Shown: positions 26,646-36,312, counted from the first letter of the stretch. The stretch is 64,000 nucleotides of DNA from Nocardia altamirensis NBRC 108246 (GCF_001612685.1 NZ_BDAY01000022.1:1-64000), one strand, 5' to 3'. Numbers and translations are program-made. The notes: generated by a model not told the origin, from the letters alone.

Positions 26646-27765
26646 GCCGACTGACGGGCTGCAGCTGCGTCGACCACTTCTCCTCGATGCGCCCGTATCG
26701 CCAGATGAGCAGCGCCGCCACCCAGGTGATCACGAACAGGCCGACGATGACGTATCCGAGGATGTTGAGGTCGAGTCCGCCGACCCAGTCCCAGAATCCG
26801 CCGTGCCAGCCGAATTCTTCGGCAAGCAGCGCCAGCAGTTCGATGGTGCCGATGATCAACGCGACCGCCACCGACAGCGCGGTGATGGTGATGTTGTAGT
26901 ACACCTTGCGCACCGGCTTCGAAAACGCCCACCCGTAGGCGAAATTCATGAACGACCCGTCGATGGTGTCGAGCAGGCTCATGCCCGCCGCGAACAGAAT
27001 CGGCAGGCAGAGAATGGCATACCAGGGCAGCCCGACCGCGGCGCTGGTTCCGGCGAGCACCAGCAACGCCACTTCGGTCGCGGTGTCGAAACCGAGCCCG
27101 AACAGCACGCCGACCGGATACATCTGCCACGGCTTGGTGATCGACTTCATGATGCGGCCGAAGAAACGATTCATGAATCCGCGATTGTTCAACTGCTCCT
27201 CGAGCGCGGCCTCGTCGTAGTGGCCGGAACGCATGTCCCGGAACACCCGCAGGATGCCGACCAGGATGACGATGTTGATGATCGCGATGATGTAGAGGAA
27301 CGTGCCGGAGACGGTGGTGCCGATCAGCCCGGTGTAATGCTGCAGCGCCGAGGAATCGTCCTCGACCGGGCCGACGATCGCCTTCACCCCGACCGACAGC
27401 AGCAGCGCGAGCGCGAACACGACGGTCGAATGGCCGAGCGAGAAGTAGAACCCGACCGAGAGCGGACGCTGCCCGTCGTTCATCAACTTTCGGGTGGTGT
27501 TGTCGATCGCGGAAATGTGGTCGGCGTCGAAGGCATGCCGCAGGCCGAGGGTGTAGGCGGTGAGGCCGACGCCGATGCCGAAGGTCTTCTCGCCGAGGCT
27601 CAGCTGCTGCGGGGCGACGAAGGCGACCAGGGTGACCCAGCCGATGACGTGTAGCGCGATGATCACCCCGGCCATGCCGGCGATCCCTGCCCACTCCTGT
27701 GGACGTAGTGCGGTGCGAATCGTGGAGAGACGGGAGGCTTTTCGGTCGGCAACCGTTTTCGTCAT
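26635..27765 (-). CDS. HoxN/NicT-family nickel/cobalt permease
   Basis: The 376-residue inner-membrane transporter has about eight membrane segments. The family signature RHAFDADHISAIDN (H-x4-D-H type) is in helix 2, and a second signature, LGFDTATEVALL, is in the middle. It takes up Ni2+ (or Co2+) with high affinity for urease, hydrogenase or Ni-SOD. GAGGA precedes the ATG at 27765. A Nur-type box lies ~55 bp upstream, and a Fur-family gene is divergent, so repression by nickel-loaded Nur is expected. Confidence 0.9.
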   Translation of the reverse strand: MTKTVADRKASRLSTIRTALRPQEWAGIAGMAGVIIALHVIGWVTLVAFVAPQQLSLGEKTFGIGVGLTAYTLGLRHAFDADHISAIDNTTRKLMNDGQRPLSVGFYFSLGHSTVVFALALLLSVGVKAIVGPVEDDSSALQHYTGLIGTTVSGTFLYIIAIINIVILVGILRVFRDMRSGHYDEAALEEQLNNRGFMNRFFGRIMKSITKPWQMYPVGVLFGLGFDTATEVALLVLAGTSAAVGLPWYAILCLPILFAAGMSLLDTIDGSFMNFAYGWAFSKPVRKVYYNITITALSVAVALIIGTIELLALLAEEFGWHGGFWDWVGGLDLNILGYVIVGLFVITWVAALLIWRYGRIEEKWSTQLQPVSRQAD

Positions 27766-27820
27766 GGCATGTCCTCTGGAGAGTTCTCGCTGTTCAACCG
27801 TAAGCCCGCGCCGGTTCTTG

Positions 27821-27837
27821 TTGCCATCGATTGGCAA
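27821..27837. promoter_or_regulatory. Nur box (nickel-responsive operator)
   Basis: TTGCCA-TCGAT-TGGCAA has 6-bp perfect arms and a 5-nt spacer. This matches the TTGC-rich 6-5-6 layout reported for Streptomyces Nur sites. It lies between the divergent nickel permease and Fur-family genes. A further half-site, TTGGCA, is at about 27862-27867. Confidence 0.7.
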
Positions 27838-27898
27838 GAAGGAACCAGGAAAAAAGGGTAATTGGCACCGACCCGCGCTCGACGGGGACACTGGCTGC

Positions 27899-28375
27899 AT
27901 GGCAAGCCGTATCGCGCCGACCCCTGGCTCCGATCCCGCGAACGCCGATCGGGAGCCGCACTTGCGTTCGCTGCTGCGCGAGCACGGATTGCGCTGCACC
28001 GCACCGCGTCTGGCGGTGCTCGCGGTGCTCGATGCGCAGACCGTGGCAGGCCACCTCAGCGCGGCGCAGATCCATCAGCGGCTCCTCGAACAGGGCCGCG
28101 AAGTGGACGTCACCACGGTGTACCGGACGGTCTCGACGCTCGTCGAGATCGGCATCCTGCACACGCTGACCGTCGACGACCGCGCGACCTACGGCCTGGC
28201 CGACACGCCACACCACCACGCGGTGTGCACCCGCTGCGGCAGGTTGATCGAGGTACCGGCCGCGCATGTCAGCACGGCGGCGGTGCAGGCAGGCCTCGGT
28301 AGTCAGTTCACCCTCTCCGAGCGCACCGCCCTCACCATCCACGGCCGCTGCGCCGACTGCCAGCGCGAGGCCTGA
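27899..28375 (+). CDS. nur: Fur-family metalloregulator, probably Nur
   Basis: The 158-residue Fur-fold repressor has a DNA-binding domain over residues 20-100 ([17 protein letters not shown], then [19 protein letters not shown]) and a metal/dimerisation domain with [10 protein letters not shown] and a closing CADC, which form the structural zinc site. Its position divergent from a nickel permease with a Nur-like box between argues for Nur over Zur or PerR. It probably represses the permease when nickel is plentiful. Catalase follows on the same strand; in other actinobacteria Nur also connects to oxidative-stress genes. Confidence 0.8.
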   Translation: MASRIAPTPGSDPANADREPHLRSLLREHGLRCTAPRLAVLAVLDAQTVAGHLSAAQIHQRLLEQGREVDVTTVYRTVSTLVEIGILHTLTVDDRATYGLADTPHHHAVCTRCGRLIEVPAAHVSTAAVQAGLGSQFTLSERTALTIHGRCADCQREA

Positions 28376-28520
28376 CCTGCGCAGTCGCCGGAACTACCCG
28401 ATCGGCAACGGCCCGTGTTTGGTCCTCGATTCGCCGGGCATCCGGCACACGTGCCACCAGCCAGGCACGCCGACCGCGGCGCGGCCACCAGCGGCCAGCG
28501 CCCGGCAAAGGAGGAGGAAG

Positions 28521-30041
28521 ATGCCGAATCCGAATTTCACCACCGACGATGCCGGTATTCCGGTACCGAGCGACGAACACTCGTTGACCGTCGGCCCCGA
28601 CGGCCCGATCCTGCTGAACGACGCCTACCTGATCGAGAAGATGGCGGCCTTCAACCGGGAACGCGTCCCGGAACGGCAGCCACACGCCAAGGGCGGCGGC
28701 GCGTTCGGCACTTTCGAGGTGACCAACGATGTCAGCGCCTACACCAAAGCCGATGTGTTCCAACCCGGCAAGAAGACCGAAGTGCTTGCCAGGTTCTCGA
28801 CCGTCGCAGGCGAGCGCGGCAGCCCGGACACCTGGCGCGACCCGCGTGGCTTCGCGCTGAAGTTCTACACCGAGCAGGGCAACTTCGACATGGTCGGCAA
28901 CAACACGCCCGTCTTCTTCGTCCGTGATCCGATGAAGTTCCAGGACTTCATCCGCTCCCAGAAGCGCCGCGCCGACAACAACCTGCGCGATCACGACATG
29001 CAGTGGGATTTCTGGACGCTGTCACCGGAATCCGCGCACCAGGTGACCTGGCTGATGGGCGACCGCGGCATTCCGCGGACCTGGCGGCACATGAACGGCT
29101 ACTCGAGCCACACCTATCTCTGGTACAACGCGGCGGGCGAGCGGTTCTGGGTGAAATACCACTTCAAGACCGATCAGGGCATCGAGTTCTTCACCCAGGA
29201 CGAGGGCGATCAGATGGCGGCGATCGACACCGACTATCACACGCGCGACCTGTGGGAACACATCGACGGCGGCGAGTTCCCGAGCTGGACGCTGCACATG
29301 CAGATCATGCCGTTCGAGGAGGCAAAGACCTACCGCTTCAACCCCTTCGACCTCACCAAGGTGTGGCCGCACGGCGACTACCCGCTGCACGAGGTCGGCA
29401 GGATGACGCTCAATCGCAACCCGGCGGACTATCACACCGAGATCGAGCAGGCCGCGTTCGAGCCGAGCAATGCGGTGCCTGGCACCGGACCGAGTCCGGA
29501 CAAGATGCTGCTCGGCAGATGGTTCTCCTATCCGGACGCGCACCGGGCCAGGATCGGCGTCAATTACAAAGAGCTGCCGGTCAATTCGGCACACGCCGCC
29601 GAGGTCCGGTCGTATTCGAAGGACGGGTCGATGCGGCACCACAACCCGGGCGACCCGGTGTACGTGCCGAATTCGAAGGGCGGCCCGCACGCCGACCCCG
29701 CGGTGTCCGGTCCGGTCGTCGGCTGGCACTCCGACGGCGACATGGTGCGCACCGCATACGCATTGCGCCGCGACGACGACGATTGGGGCCAACCGGGCAC
29801 CATGGTCCGCGAGGTGCTCGACGACGCGGCCCGCGAGCGGCTGGTCGACAACATCGTCGGCCATCTGCTCAACGGCGTCACCGCGCCCGTGCTGTCGCGG
29901 GCGTTCGACTACTGGCGCAATGTCGACAAAGACCTCGGCGACCGGATCGAAGCGGGATTCCGGGCCAAGGCCGACGAGCGCGACCCCAAGGCCGAAAAGC
30001 AAGCAAACCCGGCCCGTTCCTCGGCCAAGGACAAGGCCTGA
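28521..30041 (+). CDS. katA: Catalase (monofunctional, haem)
   Basis: This is a complete 506-residue clade-3-sized catalase. The distal His is in [12 protein letters not shown], the distal Asn in [11 protein letters not shown], and the proximal haem-ligand Tyr in [14 protein letters not shown]. It removes H2O2 in the cytosol. AAAGGAGGAGG is directly upstream, giving a very strong ribosome site. The C-terminal ~30 residues are a Lys/Ala/Asp-rich tail of low complexity. It lies 145 bp after the Nur-type gene and 49 bp before a small basic protein gene, possibly one stress-linked transcript. Confidence 0.93.
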   Translation: MPNPNFTTDDAGIPVPSDEHSLTVGPDGPILLNDAYLIEKMAAFNRERVPERQPHAKGGGAFGTFEVTNDVSAYTKADVFQPGKKTEVLARFSTVAGERGSPDTWRDPRGFALKFYTEQGNFDMVGNNTPVFFVRDPMKFQDFIRSQKRRADNNLRDHDMQWDFWTLSPESAHQVTWLMGDRGIPRTWRHMNGYSSHTYLWYNAAGERFWVKYHFKTDQGIEFFTQDEGDQMAAIDTDYHTRDLWEHIDGGEFPSWTLHMQIMPFEEAKTYRFNPFDLTKVWPHGDYPLHEVGRMTLNRNPADYHTEIEQAAFEPSNAVPGTGPSPDKMLLGRWFSYPDAHRARIGVNYKELPVNSAHAAEVRSYSKDGSMRHHNPGDPVYVPNSKGGPHADPAVSGPVVGWHSDGDMVRTAYALRRDDDDWGQPGTMVREVLDDAARERLVDNIVGHLLNGVTAPVLSRAFDYWRNVDKDLGDRIEAGFRAKADERDPKAEKQANPARSSAKDKA

Positions 30042-30090
30042 CGGTTTGCTGACAAACACTCGGGCTATCCGATCAGCAAGGAGGTGCGAA

Positions 30091-30420
30091 ATGCCGAATA
30101 CCTGGAGTAACAAGCGAGAACGGCAGTACAAGCACATCGTCGAGTCGGAAAAGGATCAGGGGGCAAGCACCAAGCGCGCCAAGGAAATCGCCGCCCGCAC
30201 GGTCAACAAGAACCGCGCACAGTCCGGCGAATCCCGAACCGCAAGCCGATCCTCGACCAACGACATGTCGCCACAACGCCGCGGCGGCAAGCGATCCGGC
30301 ACCAAGGGCCCGAAAGGCCCGACCCGCGATCAGCTGTACAACGAAGCGCGCCAACGCAACATCAAGGGCCGCTCGACAATGACCAAGGGCGAGCTGGAAA
30401 AGGCCCTCGGCCGCAAGTAG
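30091..30420 (+). CDS. Small basic protein (plasmid-stabilisation-like)
   Basis: The 109-residue, very Lys/Arg-rich protein resembles the ChaB/Rho-N-like 'plasmid stabilization' proteins found near stress genes. It opens with MPNTWSNKRERQYKHI and ends in a short Rho-N-type helix, RNIKGRSTMTKGELEKALGR. It probably binds nucleic acid. AAGGAGG precedes the ATG. It lies 49 bp downstream of catalase, so co-expression under oxidative stress is likely. Confidence 0.75.
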   Translation: MPNTWSNKRERQYKHIVESEKDQGASTKRAKEIAARTVNKNRAQSGESRTASRSSTNDMSPQRRGGKRSGTKGPKGPTRDQLYNEARQRNIKGRSTMTKGELEKALGRK

Positions 30421-30493
30421 GAGTCACCGCAACACCTTTCGGCACTGCGGCACATCGCGATGGGGCAGCGGCGGCGCCGGTCGCCCGAGTGGC

Positions 30494-31177
30494 CTACTCG
30501 CCCTGGGGTTTCGGGTAGGCGCCGGACAGTTGTGCGGCCTCCTCGATGCGGCCTGCCTCGACGAGCTCGCCGAGAAACAGTGCGCGGATGGCGCGTTGCA
30601 GGCCGACGCGATCGACCTCCAGGTTTTCGCGGGTCAGTGCGTGCATCGCGTATCCGTCGACCAGCGCGGCGTAGGACTCGGCCGCACCTTCGGGATCGGT
30701 GGCCCCGACCGCGGTCAGCGCGGTGGTCGCGACCTGCCGTAGCGCGGCGAGCGCGTCGGCGACCATCGCGCGGTGTTCGGGGTGCCGACCGGCCTGCAGG
30801 TAGGCCTCGAAGATGGCCATGCTCTGCGTGCGATTGGCGGCTGCCGCACCGGCGAACAGCGCCGCCATCCCGGCGAAATCTAGCTGCTGCGTCGCGAGCA
30901 CGGTGTTGAGCGAGGACATCACCCGCACCCGTTCGGCGGTGAAGACGCGGAGTGCCTCTGCCGCAAGCTCGTCGATCGACTCGAAGAAGTAGCTGATGGT
31001 GGCCAGCGGCACGCCGGCCTGCTCGGTCACCGCCCGATGCGTGACACCGGCCATGCCGCGTTCGGCGACCACCTCGACCGTCGCGGCCAGCAGCGCGTCG
31101 CGGCGGGCGGTGCTCGAGGCTCGGTGCCTGCGGGCCCGCGGCGGGGCTGCCTGCTTCGGATCGGGTTCGGCCGACAT
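30494..31177 (-). CDS. TetR-family transcriptional regulator
   Basis: The ~227-residue TetR protein has its helix-turn-helix at roughly 30-75 (MAGVTHRAVTEQAGVPLATISYFF). The ATG at 31177 has AGGA upstream; GTG 31195 is an alternative. It is divergent from a three-gene operon (MBL hydrolase, dipeptidase, PanE-like), and a 22-bp near-perfect palindrome sits in the shared promoter. It therefore probably represses that operon and itself. Confidence 0.85.
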   Translation of the reverse strand: MSAEPDPKQAAPPRARRHRASSTARRDALLAATVEVVAERGMAGVTHRAVTEQAGVPLATISYFFESIDELAAEALRVFTAERVRVMSSLNTVLATQQLDFAGMAALFAGAAAANRTQSMAIFEAYLQAGRHPEHRAMVADALAALRQVATTALTAVGATDPEGAAESYAALVDGYAMHALTRENLEVDRVGLQRAIRALFLGELVEAGRIEEAAQLSGAYPKPQGE

Positions 31178-31228
31178 ACCGTCGATCCTAGACACCCCAT
31201 CGTGGATTCTAGCTGCAGCTATGCCGCA

Positions 31229-31250
31229 AGTCTGGAAGATCTTCTAGACT
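31229..31250. promoter_or_regulatory. 22-bp palindromic operator
   Basis: AGTCTGGAAGA then TCTTCTAGACT form a 22-bp inverted repeat with one mismatched pair. It is 52 bp from the TetR start and within the promoter region of the divergent operon. A separate perfect 12-bp palindrome, TAGCTGCAGCTA, lies at 31210-31221. Confidence 0.65.
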
Positions 31251-31412
31251 TTGCCAGGTTTGTCGGGCATGCTGAGGACAGCGCGGCACCGCCGCCATAC
31301 GCGACGCATCTCGACCGCCTCGCGAAAGTCGAATACATATCCCGGAGCGCGCGGCCTGCCTCTTCGCCGCGAAATACCGCATGCGCGTAGTGCGCCGACG
31401 CTAGGAGTATCG

Positions 31413-32279
31413 ATGCGGATCCATCACCTCAATTGCGGCACCCTGCGACCGCCTTCGCCTCGGTTGGTGAACGGGACAGGATCGCTGTTCGGGCGCGGGA
31501 AATGCGTGTGCCATTGCCTGTTGATCGAAACCGACACCCAGCTCGTGTTGGTCGATACCGGCATCGGCCTGCGCGATGTCGCGCAGCCGACCAAGACCCT
31601 CGGCGCCGACTTCGTGTGGGGCGTCCATCCCATCCTCGATCCCGACGAGACCGCGATCCGGCAGATCCAGCGGCTCGGCTACCGCGCAAGCGACGTCGGG
31701 CACATCGTGATGACGCACCTCGACATCGACCACACCGGCGGCCTGCCCGATTTCCCGCACGCGACCGTGCACGTCAACGCGGACGAAATCGCCGCTGCCC
31801 GTAAGCCGCTCACGTTCATCGAACGTCGGCGCTACGGGGGCGCGTCCTGGGCACACGGGCCCAAATGGGCCGAACATCGCACCGAAGGCGCCGACTGGTT
31901 CGGGTTCCGTGCCGTGCGCGAGCTGCCCGGTCTGCCCGCCGAAATCCTGCTGGTCCCCCTCGATGGTCATACCCGCGGACACACCGGCATCGCGATCGAC
32001 ACCGGCGCGAGCACGGGCCCGCGTTGGCTGTTGCATGCCGGTGATTCCTATGACCATCACAATCAGCTGGCCGCAGACCCGAGCTGCCCACTCGGGTTGA
32101 AAGCGTTTCAGTATGCGCTGCAATCCAATAGGTCCAATCGCCTGCACAATGTCGAGCGCCTTCGCGAACTCGCCACCACCGGCGAAGTCGATATCTTCTG
32201 CGCCCACGACCCGGACGACTTCGACCGCTTCGCGCCGACACTGTCCGACCGGCAACTCGAATCCGCAGCCCGGCTATGA
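31413..32279 (+). CDS. MBL-fold metallo-hydrolase (lactonase-like)
   Basis: The 288-residue protein has the full di-zinc motif of the lactonase/glyoxalase-II group: THLDIDHTGG for HxHxDH (about 105-114), then GHTRGHTG, HAGDSYDHH and a last His in AHDPDDF. It resembles quorum-quenching AHL lactonases, so it could hydrolyse a lactone or ester. It is the first gene of an operon with a dipeptidase (ATGA overlap) and a PanE-like reductase, probably under the divergent TetR protein. Confidence 0.85.
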   Translation: MRIHHLNCGTLRPPSPRLVNGTGSLFGRGKCVCHCLLIETDTQLVLVDTGIGLRDVAQPTKTLGADFVWGVHPILDPDETAIRQIQRLGYRASDVGHIVMTHLDIDHTGGLPDFPHATVHVNADEIAAARKPLTFIERRRYGGASWAHGPKWAEHRTEGADWFGFRAVRELPGLPAEILLVPLDGHTRGHTGIAIDTGASTGPRWLLHAGDSYDHHNQLAADPSCPLGLKAFQYALQSNRSNRLHNVERLRELATTGEVDIFCAHDPDDFDRFAPTLSDRQLESAARL

Positions 32280-33322
32280 ACGAATTGAGCCTCGTAGCCG
32301 CATTATCGGGCCGATCACCGATCATCGATTTGCACGCGCACGGCATGAGCATCATTCCCGGCTGGCTCCGCGCCCTCGGTAAGAAGGCGGTCTCGATGCC
32401 GTCCGCCCCGCTCTCCGTGCTGCGGGACGAGCACGTCAACCTGTCCGTGCTCACCGCGGTCGGCGATCCGCTCGGCACCCGGTGGCGCTCCCGGTCGCCC
32501 TGGTCGGCGGTCGTCGATCAACTGTCGGCAGCGCGCGCCGAGGCAGCGGCGGCAGGCGTCACCGTGGTGACCGAGGCAGCGTCGATCACCCACTCCAGCG
32601 GGCCTGCGGTCATCCTCGGCGTCGAGGGCGCGGATGTCGTTGGCGCCGAGCCGGATCGGTTGTTCGAGTTGCACGAGATGGGCGTGCGCGTGCTCGGCCT
32701 GGTGCACTACTCGGACAACAAGCTGGGCACCATCGGCATGTCCGCGTTCGGCGGCCGGGGTACCAGGGCGGTCCGCGGTGGGCGCCGGTCCGCGGGCCTG
32801 AGCCCGCTCGGCAAAGAGGTTGTCGCGGAGATGAACCGGCTGGACATGCTGATCGATCTCGCGCACGCGGATTTCGCCACTACCATGTCGGTCTGCGAGC
32901 ACAGCACCGCCCCGGTGGTCAGCTCACACACCGGCGTGACCGGCGCGCAAGACTTTCCGAGGTTCATCAGCGACGCGGAGGTCGAGGCGATCGCCGCGAC
33001 CGGCGGCGTGATCGGCCTTTCACCGTCGCGCATCGGTTCCTACGCCATGCAGGACCTCGACGACTTCGCCAGGCACGCAGCGCATGTGGCACAACTGGTC
33101 GGCGTCGAGCACCTCTGCGTCGGCACGGATATGAACGGTGTCATCGGCTATCTCGACGGATTCGACGGGCCACGAGACCTACCCATGCTCGCCACGGCGC
33201 TGGCGCACACCGGGTTCGACGCCGCCGAGGTGCGCGGGATCCTCGGCGACAACGCGCTTCGCGTCTTGAAAACCGTTCTGTCACACAGTGGTCAGCCGGT
33301 CCCGCAACATCGCGTGCGGTAA
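32276..33322 (+). CDS. M19-family (renal-dipeptidase-like) membrane dipeptidase homologue
   Basis: The 348-residue amidohydrolase-fold enzyme of peptidase family M19 has IIDLHAHG for the first metal His pair, the bridging Glu in GVEGADVV, and later His ligands in LIDLAHAD and VSSHTG; GTDMNGV carries the final acid. There is no signal peptide, so it is cytosolic. M19 enzymes cleave dipeptides including those with D-residues, and some open beta-lactams. It overlaps the upstream gene by ATGA. Confidence 0.85.
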   Translation: MNELSLVAALSGRSPIIDLHAHGMSIIPGWLRALGKKAVSMPSAPLSVLRDEHVNLSVLTAVGDPLGTRWRSRSPWSAVVDQLSAARAEAAAAGVTVVTEAASITHSSGPAVILGVEGADVVGAEPDRLFELHEMGVRVLGLVHYSDNKLGTIGMSAFGGRGTRAVRGGRRSAGLSPLGKEVVAEMNRLDMLIDLAHADFATTMSVCEHSTAPVVSSHTGVTGAQDFPRFISDAEVEAIAATGGVIGLSPSRIGSYAMQDLDDFARHAAHVAQLVGVEHLCVGTDMNGVIGYLDGFDGPRDLPMLATALAHTGFDAAEVRGILGDNALRVLKTVLSHSGQPVPQHRVR

Positions 33323-33324
33323 CC

Positions 33325-34323
33325 ATGCGGTTCGCTGTCGTCGGCGCGGGCAGCGTCGGTTGCTACATCGGCGCCCGACTCCAGGTCTGCGGCCACACTG
33401 TCGTCTATATCGGGCGTCGGCCGATCGCCGACGCGGTCGCGACGCACGGTCTCGAAGTGTCCGACTATCGCGGGTGGTCCGCGACGGTGGACCGGAACGA
33501 CTGCTGGTTCACCGACGAAATGGCCATGGCCGCAACGGCCGACGCCGTGCTCGTCACGGTCAAGTCCGCGGCAACCAGCGAGGTGGCCGCACTTCTCGGC
33601 CGCGGACTATCGCGGCATACGTCAGTCATCAGCCTGCAGAACGGAATACGCAACGCGGCGGAGCTGGCCCGTGAATGTCACGGCGTCGCCGCGGGCACGG
33701 TCGGCTTCACCGTGGCGCGGGTCGGGCCGACGCATTTCCGGCAGGCCAGCAAGGGCCGACTCACGATCGGCCCCGCGGCGACGGACGTCGCGGCGGCACT
33801 GACCGCGGCGGGCCTGCCGACCGGGACGCGCAGCGAGATGCTCCCACTCCAATGGGGAAAGCTGGTGCTGCACTTGAACAACGCGGTGAACGGGCTGTCC
33901 GGGTTGACCCTCGGCGACCAACTGGCCCAGCGCGATTTCCGGCGGGTGTACGCCGCGGCAGTAGCCGAGGCGCTCGGGGTGCTCCGCATCGCAGGCCAGC
34001 CGGTCGCGAGCCCGCTCGCCATCCCGCTCGCCGCCGTCCCGCGCATCCTGCGCGCGCCCGATTCCCTCTTCGCCCACGCGGCAAAACAATTCGTACCGCT
34101 GGACCCGACAGCGTGCTCCTCCATGGCGGATGACCTCGCCGCCGACAAACCCACCGAGGTCGACTACCTCAACGGCGAGATCGTCGCCATGGCAGCCCGA
34201 TTGGGCAACACCGCACCCGTCAATGCCGCGCTGGTCAAGCTCATCCACGACACCGAACGCACCCGCAGGCGCCCATGGTCCGGCGAAGCGCTGCTCGCCG
34301 CCGTCGGCGCGACGGCGCAGTAA
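33325..34323 (+). CDS. Ketopantoate-reductase-like protein (ApbA/PanE family)
   Basis: The 332-residue protein has an N-terminal Rossmann domain (FAVVGAGSVGCYIGARL) and the helical C-terminal ApbA domain. The lysine in TVKSAATSEV and the Asn/Lys region LQWGKLVLHLNNAVNGL match the catalytic layout. It should reduce a 2-keto acid with NADPH. The setting, with an MBL hydrolase and a dipeptidase under TetR, argues for a catabolic or detoxification role rather than pantothenate synthesis. It lies two bases after the dipeptidase stop and is followed by a strong terminator. Confidence 0.8.
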   Translation: MRFAVVGAGSVGCYIGARLQVCGHTVVYIGRRPIADAVATHGLEVSDYRGWSATVDRNDCWFTDEMAMAATADAVLVTVKSAATSEVAALLGRGLSRHTSVISLQNGIRNAAELARECHGVAAGTVGFTVARVGPTHFRQASKGRLTIGPAATDVAAALTAAGLPTGTRSEMLPLQWGKLVLHLNNAVNGLSGLTLGDQLAQRDFRRVYAAAVAEALGVLRIAGQPVASPLAIPLAAVPRILRAPDSLFAHAAKQFVPLDPTACSSMADDLAADKPTEVDYLNGEIVAMAARLGNTAPVNAALVKLIHDTERTRRRPWSGEALLAAVGATAQ

Positions 34324-34342
34324 CCACATTGTCGGAAACGAC

Positions 34343-34374
34343 ACCGCGGCCGGTGTCGAAACACCGGCCGCGGT
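34343..34374. terminator. Terminator of the TetR-controlled operon
   Basis: ACCGCGGCCGGTGT pairs perfectly with ACACCGGCCGCGGT around a CGAA tetraloop, 19 bp after the stop codon. It is also positioned to stop the convergent GlsB-like gene. Confidence 0.8.
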
Positions 34375-34391
34375 CATCGAATCGGGTCAGA

Positions 34392-34661
34392 TCAGCGTGA
34401 GACGCGCCCGGTGACCAAGCGGACCAGGAACAGCAGGATGACCGCGCCGCCGAGACAGGTGAAGAAGCTGAACCAGAGGCCGGCGCCTTCGACGTCGACG
34501 CCGAGCAGCTTCAGTAGGAAGCCGCCGAGGAGGCCGCCGACCACGCCGACCACGATGTTGAGCAGGATGCCCTGCTGTGCGTCCGTCTTCATGATCTTGC
34601 TGGCGATCCAGCCGGCGATACCGCCGATGATGATCCATCCGAGGATCCCGAGACCGAGCAT
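34392..34661 (-). CDS. GlsB/YeaQ/YmgE-family small membrane protein
   Basis: The 89-residue protein has three hydrophobic segments of the transglycosylase-associated family: GILGWIIIGGIAGWIASKIM, then IVVGVVGGLLGGFLL, then FTCLGGAVILLFLV. The family is stress-induced; the exact role is unknown. GAGGACATC is upstream of the ATG at 34661. The ~270 bases upstream hold a weak CCCT-N7-AGGG element at 34890-34904 and nothing else I recognise. Confidence 0.85.
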   Translation of the reverse strand: MLGLGILGWIIIGGIAGWIASKIMKTDAQQGILLNIVVGVVGGLLGGFLLKLLGVDVEGAGLWFSFFTCLGGAVILLFLVRLVTGRVSR

Positions 34662-34935
34662 GATGTCCTCCACTTGATGTGCTGCCGCGCTCGCGGTGAG
34701 CGCGCCGTCCGGGCGAATACCCGCCGACGCGTGCGTCACACAGGCCCCGGCAAAGGTCACACCTCGCGCACCGGGGCTATCGCCGCGGCCGATCAGGTGA
34801 CCCGCGTGAGACGCCGAAAGCAAGCCCCAGGGTGGGGCTATCCGGAGTTACCTGCGGTCGGGACATAATCGCCCTAGTCCAAGATTGTTCCCTATTTCCG
34901 AGGGCCGAGTCGAGGGTTCGGCGCGGACTGTCGCG

Positions 34936-36312
34936 CTATCGCGGCTCGTCGGACAGCGCCGTGAGAATCTCGTCCGCCGCGCGCTCACCGGAACGGATCG
35001 CGCCGTCCATGTAACCCATCCACACGGTCGCGGTCTCGGCGCCTGCCCAGTGCACCCGACCGACGGGCACCCGCAGCGCACGGCCGTACGCGGTCCAGGT
35101 GTTGGGCGGGAAGAACGCACCGTAGCAGCCGCGGCTCCATTCCTCTGCGGCCCAATCCTTTTCGAGGTATGTGCGCGGCCGCTCCGCTTGCGCACCGAAG
35201 AACCGGACGAAGGCGGCGAGCACCTCGGCCCTGCGGTCGGCCTCGGTGCCACTGGCCAATTCGCGGGCGGTCCGCGCTTCCAAGAAGGCGAGCAGGACGC
35301 CGGGGCCGCCCTCGGCGGGCGAGTTGTCGAACACCGCTTTCACCGGGCCCGCGGTCGCGATCACCTGGCCGGACAGACCATTGTCGCGCCAGAACGGCGC
35401 GTCGTACACCGCCATGCATTTGATGACCGACCCGTTCGGTGTGCGCTGGGTCAACAGATCGCGATCGGTGGGCAACTGCGGCGAGTAGGTGAGCCTGCCC
35501 GACAGCGCCGGATTCATCGCGACGATCACCCGCCGCGCACGCACCGCGACGGTGTCTCCGTGCACGATCACCGAGGACGCGGTCTGCGCGATCCGCCGGA
35601 TCGGCGTCGCCAGCAGCAGGTCTTCCCGCGGCATCCTGGCCGCCATCGCCAGGGCGATCCGCTGCGAGCCGCCGACCACCCGGCTCTCCTGCGCGCCGCC
35701 GTCGGTGTCGATCAACCGATCGATGCCGCCCGCGGCGTGCACGTAGGCGAGCAGATGCAGCAGCGACACCTCGGCGGGATCGGCCGCCCACACCATTTCG
35801 CACATGGTGGTGATCACCGCACGGCCCGCGGCGCTGAAAACCCCACGCCGCATCCAGGTTTCGACGGTTTGACCATCCCACTCGCCCGCCCGTGCCGCCT
35901 GCCACGGCGCCGCAGCAGGCACCGTCCGCGCCATCCGATCCAGGCGCTTCAGCGCCACGAAACCTTCGGCGAGCCCCGGCGCCGGGATCAACGGGAACCG
36001 CCCACGAAACCGATGCAGCCGACCCCGATGCTCGAAGAGGTGCCGACCCGCATTGTGGGTGGGATAGATCCCGAGGCCGAGTTCCTCGATCACCGCCAGG
36101 ATCCGATCCTGACCGGGGCCGACCCACTGACCGCCGACCTCGACGACGTGTCCGTCCCCGATCGGATGATTCAGCGTCCGGCCGCCGACCCGGTCCCTCG
36201 CCTCGGCGAGCACTACGCGTGCACCGTTGTCGCGTAGTCGGCGCGCCGCGCTCAATCCGGCCAGACCGGCACCGACGACCACCACATCGGCTTCCCGCGT
36301 CACTGCAGTCAT
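34936..36312 (-). CDS. Flavin monoamine oxidase family protein
   Basis: The 458-residue FAD enzyme has an N-terminal dinucleotide motif, VVVGAGLAGLSAARRL, the family arginine segment ARDRVGGRTLNH, and a C-terminal FAD contact, VHWAGAETATVWMGYMDGAIRSG. It probably oxidises a primary or secondary amine to the aldehyde or imine with release of H2O2. The covalent-FAD Cys of mammalian MAO is absent, as in bacterial homologues. It lies ~100 bp from an SRPBCC-like gene on the same strand; a link to the agmatine/polyamine genes 25 kb away is only speculation. Confidence 0.85.
   Translation of the reverse strand: MTAVTREADVVVVGAGLAGLSAARRLRDNGARVVLAEARDRVGGRTLNHPIGDGHVVEVGGQWVGPGQDRILAVIEELGLGIYPTHNAGRHLFEHRGRLHRFRGRFPLIPAPGLAEGFVALKRLDRMARTVPAAAPWQAARAGEWDGQTVETWMRRGVFSAAGRAVITTMCEMVWAADPAEVSLLHLLAYVHAAGGIDRLIDTDGGAQESRVVGGSQRIALAMAARMPREDLLLATPIRRIAQTASSVIVHGDTVAVRARRVIVAMNPALSGRLTYSPQLPTDRDLLTQRTPNGSVIKCMAVYDAPFWRDNGLSGQVIATAGPVKAVFDNSPAEGGPGVLLAFLEARTARELASGTEADRRAEVLAAFVRFFGAQAERPRTYLEKDWAAEEWSRGCYGAFFPPNTWTAYGRALRVPVGRVHWAGAETATVWMGYMDGAIRSGERAADEILTALSDEPR

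Noticed and set aside
27766..27898. Cobalamin or NiCo riboswitch in front of the nickel permease
   Set aside because: The spacer is short and better explained by the Nur-type palindrome. I see no conserved riboswitch core.
34885..36237. 450-codon open frame antisense to the amine oxidase gene
   Set aside because: It is Arg/Pro/His-rich with no motif, as expected from the complement of a high-GC gene. The minus strand has clear FAD motifs.
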